Shown here: one piece after another, positions 59,729 to 64,000 of the stretch
Numbering within the stretch: the first letter of the stretch is position 1
Layout of the letters: the number at the start of each line of letters is the position of its first letter
Assembly (NCBI GenBank): GCA_950073835.1
Contig: CATMRP010000004.1
Location: forward strand, 1 to 64,000
Source: an uncultured Alteromonadaceae bacterium
GTDB lineage: Bacteria > Pseudomonadota > Gammaproteobacteria > Enterobacterales > Alteromonadaceae
DNA length: 64,000 bases
Direction of reading: 5' to 3'
Notes under the pieces: model-generated
What the model saw: only the letters and a program-made list of their open reading frames with translations
The model's database searches: none
What the model was told of the DNA's origin: nothing
Position numbers and translations under genes: made by a program

Positions 59729-62700
59729 TAAGAATTAAGCAAAATTATAAAAGCTCTACGAGAATAGACGGTGCAGTAGATTCAAAGACATTCGTAGAGA
59801 ATTTTGTACTTCACGGAACAGCGTTGAGTACATTAGATACGCTCGGTAAAGAAGTTAGGAATACTAGCCAAAGGTGTTTTACTCTCACAGGCACCTATGG
59901 AACAGGTAAGTCAACATTTGCTCTTTTCATGTCATTGCTTCTTTCGGGTTGTAAGAAGGATCGAGATTTTGCGCAGAAAAAATTATTAGCAGCGGATCCA
60001 AGCAGCAGCTTTATAAATGAATTAGGTTTAAAAAAGGGCTGGAGGATAGTAAAGCACGTATGTGGCCTAGATTCTCCTGCTGAAGGGTTAGCAAACAGCA
60101 TTTTACAGGCTCTTGAAAACTCATCTGCTCCAGCAAATAAATCAGATCATGACTATATAGACTTAATTGATACATCACTTTCTAACGCTGCTAAAAGTGA
60201 TGATGGAGTCCTTATTTTACTCGATGAGATGGGTAAGGCGCTTGATTACCAATCTCGTGAAAACAAAGACTTACATTTCTTCCAAGAATTAGCTGATACG
60301 ATAGAAAAAAGTAACACTCAAGTGGTTTTAGTCGGCTTTTTACACCAATCTTTCGCTGAATATGCTCGCTCAATGACTTCTCATATTCAAAGGGAGTGGG
60401 GGAAAGTTCAAGGGCGCTATAGAGATATAGCCTACTCACCATCAATTGATGAGTCTTTAGTTCTGATTGGTGAAACGGTTGTTGCTGATGACATTTCTCG
60501 AAATAAATTAGCGGAGAAATATACAGGGTTGGTCGATGTTGTTAGTAAATACCTCGTCCAAAAACGAAATGTTTTGTCATCTCTAAGAAATGCACTTCCA
60601 ATAGATCCCGTGGTCAGCTTACTTTTAGGACCGATTTCTAAGCGTTCTTTTTCTCAAAACGAGCGAAGCTTGTTTGGATTTTTAGCTTCTAGCGAAAAGC
60701 TAAGCTTCAATCAATTTATTAATACCTTCTATAAAGATGACTCTCAAAGCTCTGAGTTGCGATTATATAATGCAAACTTATTTTGGCAGTATCTAACCGT
60801 TAACTTAGACCACATCATCTCAGCCAGTAGAGACGGTAAAATATGGTTGGAAGCGAAAGATGCAATCTACCGAGCATCTTTAGATGGCCATGAGTTGCAT
60901 GAGGCCATTACTAAAACCGTAGCCCTTATTACGATGTTTGGCTTTCAACATCAATTATTTGCCAAACGTGAATTCCTGGAAAATTATTTTAATGAACTGG
61001 GTTATACTAAATCCAAAGTCAAGGCAGCAATTAAGGATCTAGAAGCTTGGAAGGTACTAATTTATAGAGATCAATACAAAGCTTTAGCTATATTTCAGGG
61101 AAGCGATATTGATGTCAACGAATTGGTAACATCAACCGTAGATGCTATCAAGGATGGTATTGATTGGGTTGCAGAGATTCAATCAACCAAGCATGTTTTA
61201 GCAACTGCACACTATCATAAGAAAGGAACGATGAGATGGGCTGATGTTACTTTGCTTAGTGAGCGTAATATCAGTTCGGTTGGCAATATTTCTGAAACCC
61301 CAAAAGATAATGAACCCTTTTTGTACTTCTTTGTTCCAACATCTGCTTCTACACTTCAAGCTTTACATCGATCTTCAAATGTACACAAAAGGATTGTGCT
61401 CGGTCGTAATGTAACACCAGAGAGTTTAAAAAGTCTCGCTATTGAGCAGATAGCTCTTAGAAAAATTTTAAAAATTAATAAAGCTTTGGCGCATGACAAG
61501 ATTGCCAAAGAAGAAATTACGAGCAGACTTCAAGCCAACGATAGAGCTTTGGAAAGTGAGTTAGAAGTAATCTTTAATAAAGCAGAGTGGTTGTACTGTG
61601 GTAAGTCATACAATGACAAGAATCTAAATTCACTTGTTTCTAAATTTGCAGACGAAATTTACCCTCAATCTCCAGTTATCATTAACGAACTAGTTAACCG
61701 TAACAAGCCTTCTGGTAGTGCTAACGCAGCAATTAAAAAGTTAGTGCTGGCGATGGCGGAGAACTACGATCAAGAGCTATTAGGGCTGCCTGAAGATACT
61801 TTCCCTGCTGAAAAAGGACTATATTTTTCGTGTTTGAAAAACTTTGGAATACACGCCCAGGAAAAAAACGCAGAGTGGGGATTTGTTGAGTTTATTAGAG
61901 ATGAAAATGAACTCGTAGATCAATTATTCCATAACACTCACGAGCAGTTAGTATTGAAAGCTCAATCACCGGTTTGGTTATCTGAAATAGACGCCTACTG
62001 GGCAGCTCCACCTTATGGTTTAACGAAAGGGATTCGTACAATTTGGCTCATGGCCTTCGTGCTACAGCATATGAAAGACTATGCGTTTTACGATAAAAAT
62101 GAGTCTACAGGGGAAGTGATTTTCATAACTCAACCTGATGACGAGTTTGCCTTGAAGCTTTTTCAGAAGCCTCAAAGCGTCGCTGTACAAGCTATTCAAA
62201 TAGACCAAGGAAAAACAGCGTATCTAAACAAGTTGGCGGAGGCTCTTGATTTAGTGACAGGCAATGAATTTGGGTACGCAAAAGAAGTTACTCCCCTAAG
62301 AATTGCAGAAGGTTTTGTTACATTCTTCTCGAAGCTGTCTAGTTGGACAGTTGCGACTAAAAATGTGCCAGCAAAAGGGCGTAAATTCATAGAAATCACA
62401 AGAAAAGCCTCGGATCCACATGATTATCTGTTCAAAGCAATACCATCGATTTTTGAGACGGCATTGGACAATATCACTATATTACAAGTAGAAGATTTAT
62501 TACTCTCACTGCGGAACGCTCACCAAGAGATGATATCCAATTTTGAGATGACGATTAGAAAGGCATTTGGAGAAAAGTTGATTTCCTCAGATGTTTGCGA
62601 AGCTGTAATTAACTTTACTCACGATCATAAACTGAAATCATTTTCGCAGCGATTGAGTGAGCGTAGAGATGGAGATAATAGCTGGGTATCAAACATTATT

Positions 62701-62949
62701 TCATTGCTTTCATCTAAATCGGAAAGAAATTGGGATGACCTTGCAATCAATCGTGCTTCATCTGAACTACCTGAATTAGTTGAAAAATTCAAATTGGCTG
62801 CGCATCGTGCAGAATTTAAAGATATGGACTCTTTGTTAATAAAGCGAGAATTTCAGAGCCAGGTGTCCTCTATCACTAAGTCACTTGATGGGTTGGATGT
62901 GAATAAGAAGCGTGCATTGTTAGTGGCGTTATTGGACGAGCTAAATTAA
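59725..62949 (+). CDS. Large P-loop ATPase, BrxC/PglY-like
   Basis: FTLTGTYGTGKSTFALFMSLLL (Walker A), GVLILLDEMGKALDY (Walker B), 1074 aa; start overlaps the DUF4007 stop; followed immediately by a PAPS-reductase gene. Confidence 0.7.
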   Translation: MIRIKQNYKSSTRIDGAVDSKTFVENFVLHGTALSTLDTLGKEVRNTSQRCFTLTGTYGTGKSTFALFMSLLLSGCKKDRDFAQKKLLAADPSSSFINELGLKKGWRIVKHVCGLDSPAEGLANSILQALENSSAPANKSDHDYIDLIDTSLSNAAKSDDGVLILLDEMGKALDYQSRENKDLHFFQELADTIEKSNTQVVLVGFLHQSFAEYARSMTSHIQREWGKVQGRYRDIAYSPSIDESLVLIGETVVADDISRNKLAEKYTGLVDVVSKYLVQKRNVLSSLRNALPIDPVVSLLLGPISKRSFSQNERSLFGFLASSEKLSFNQFINTFYKDDSQSSELRLYNANLFWQYLTVNLDHIISASRDGKIWLEAKDAIYRASLDGHELHEAITKTVALITMFGFQHQLFAKREFLENYFNELGYTKSKVKAAIKDLEAWKVLIYRDQYKALAIFQGSDIDVNELVTSTVDAIKDGIDWVAEIQSTKHVLATAHYHKKGTMRWADVTLLSERNISSVGNISETPKDNEPFLYFFVPTSASTLQALHRSSNVHKRIVLGRNVTPESLKSLAIEQIALRKILKINKALAHDKIAKEEITSRLQANDRALESELEVIFNKAEWLYCGKSYNDKNLNSLVSKFADEIYPQSPVIINELVNRNKPSGSANAAIKKLVLAMAENYDQELLGLPEDTFPAEKGLYFSCLKNFGIHAQEKNAEWGFVEFIRDENELVDQLFHNTHEQLVLKAQSPVWLSEIDAYWAAPPYGLTKGIRTIWLMAFVLQHMKDYAFYDKNESTGEVIFITQPDDEFALKLFQKPQSVAVQAIQIDQGKTAYLNKLAEALDLVTGNEFGYAKEVTPLRIAEGFVTFFSKLSSWTVATKNVPAKGRKFIEITRKASDPHDYLFKAIPSIFETALDNITILQVEDLLLSLRNAHQEMISNFEMTIRKAFGEKLISSDVCEAVINFTHDHKLKSFSQRLSERRDGDNSWVSNIISLLSSKSERNWDDLAINRASSELPELVEKFKLAAHRAEFKDMDSLLIKREFQSQVSSITKSLDGLDVNKKRALLVALLDELN

Positions 62950-62963
62950 GGAGATTTAAAGCC

Positions 62964-64000
62964 TTGGATTCTAACAAAACGTTACATGTTTTAGGTCTAT
63001 CTGGTGGAAAGGATAGTGCTGCGCTAGCCATGTATATGAGGGACAACTATCCAGATCTCGATATTCATTATTACTTCACTGATACAGGTAAAGAACTACC
63101 AGAAGTAAACATTTTTATCGATAAATTGAGAGGTTACCTGGGAAAGGAAATCATTGACCCGTATGAAGAAGTCTTTACATCTAACCGAAAGAAGAAAGAC
63201 TTCGACTATCATTTAGAACAGCATAAGAATTATTTACCTTCCCCTCAAGCTCGTTGGTGCACTATTCAAATGAAATTAGTGCCTTTTGAGCAATGGGTTA
63301 AGAAGAAAATAGAAGAGGAAGGTTATACCGAAATAATTTCTTATGTTGGTATTCGTGCCGACGAACCCGAACGTGATGGTTTCTTAACAAACAATGTAAC
63401 GGAAGAGTTTATAACCATCAAAATGCCTTTCAGAGAAGATGGTTTGAATCGTCAGGATATACTCAATATCTTGCAACAAGCTGATTTGTATAGCGATGAT
63501 GAAGAAGTTAAAGCTTTCAGGGAAGTAAAGTTAGGCTGCAATGGCATAGAGCAAATGTTGCCAGAAGAGCTTCTCTTTGGACATTTTGAGCAAAGATTAA
63601 AACTTATAAAGTCAAACCCTAATCATCCATATTATGGCTCGAATATCGATGTATCTACACTTGCAAAGGTAGTGAGTGCGATGGATCAAGGTAAACCTGG
63701 CTATTATGGCTGGCGATCTCGAAGTGGTTGTACATTTTGCTTTTATCAACAAAAAATTGAATGGCTTCGATTAATGGAAATTTATCCTGATGCATATGAA
63801 GAAGCCAAACAATACGAGAAAGCTGCTGAAGACGAAAGACCAGACGGTACGTTTTATTGGTTAGGTAAGGGGACGCCTCTTTCAGTTCTTGAAGATGAAG
63901 AACGAAAGCAAATGATCTTGGAAAACCATAAAAAGCGTTATGATCGTTTTGTGAAAAAGCAAGAAAGACAAAGAGCAAGAAACCCACTACAAAAAATCAT
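62964..64000 (+). CDS. Phosphoadenosine phosphosulfate reductase-family protein (BrxP/DndC-like), 3' truncated by window edge
   Basis: Frame open to window end from TTG 62964 (RBS AAGGAG): MDSNKTLHVLGLSGGKDSAALAMYMRDNYPDLDIHYYFTDTGKELPE (PP-loop SGGKDS)...YYGWRSRSGCTFCFYQQKIEW (CxxC). Confidence 0.85.
   Translation, partial: MDSNKTLHVLGLSGGKDSAALAMYMRDNYPDLDIHYYFTDTGKELPEVNIFIDKLRGYLGKEIIDPYEEVFTSNRKKKDFDYHLEQHKNYLPSPQARWCTIQMKLVPFEQWVKKKIEEEGYTEIISYVGIRADEPERDGFLTNNVTEEFITIKMPFREDGLNRQDILNILQQADLYSDDEEVKAFREVKLGCNGIEQMLPEELLFGHFEQRLKLIKSNPNHPYYGSNIDVSTLAKVVSAMDQGKPGYYGWRSRSGCTFCFYQQKIEWLRLMEIYPDAYEEAKQYEKAAEDERPDGTFYWLGKGTPLSVLEDEERKQMILENHKKRYDRFVKKQERQRARNPLQKI

Noticed and set aside
1-64000. 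CRISPR arrays, rRNA operons and tRNA genes
   Set aside because: No regularly spaced repeat array, rRNA sequence or convincing cloverleaf was noticed by eye. A tRNAscan/Infernal run would be needed for a definitive negative.

Overview
This window looks like a gammaproteobacterial chromosome, probably Alteromonas or a close relative (inferred from gene content only). It has three parts. (1) Core flanks: an S10 carboxypeptidase fragment, a PrsT-like TPR lipoprotein, a DeaD-type helicase, cysG, phoH, rapA, an RluA-type pseudouridine synthase, ampG-like MFS, GGDEF and response regulator genes. (2) A galactan/galactose utilization locus at about 8-36 kb: GH53, two GH2 enzymes, a clan GH-A-like hydrolase, two TonB-dependent receptors, a flavin-dependent halogenase, MFS and SSS transporters, two LacI regulators, galE and a galT-galK-SSS operon. 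Several promoters carry near-palindromic GGGTAAACGTTTACCC-like sites. (3) An AT-richer genomic island that starts next to a displaced 3' fragment of thyA (about 46.4 kb) and runs off the right edge. It carries an IS30-family element, small orphan genes and a phosphorothioation/BREX-type defence locus: a dnd-associated methyltransferase, a PLD-helicase nuclease, a DndD-like SMC ATPase, DUF4007, a BrxC/PglY-like ATPase and a BrxP/DndC-like PAPS reductase that is cut by the window end. The main items to follow up are: a GH53 galactanase whose first beta-strand motif lies at the C-terminus (apparent circular permutation); a decayed galK-galT scar on the far side of the utilization locus; the thyA integration junction; and the composite phosphorothioation/BREX-type-4-like locus with unassigned small ORFs. 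No searches were run. Family names come from reading the translated proteins.
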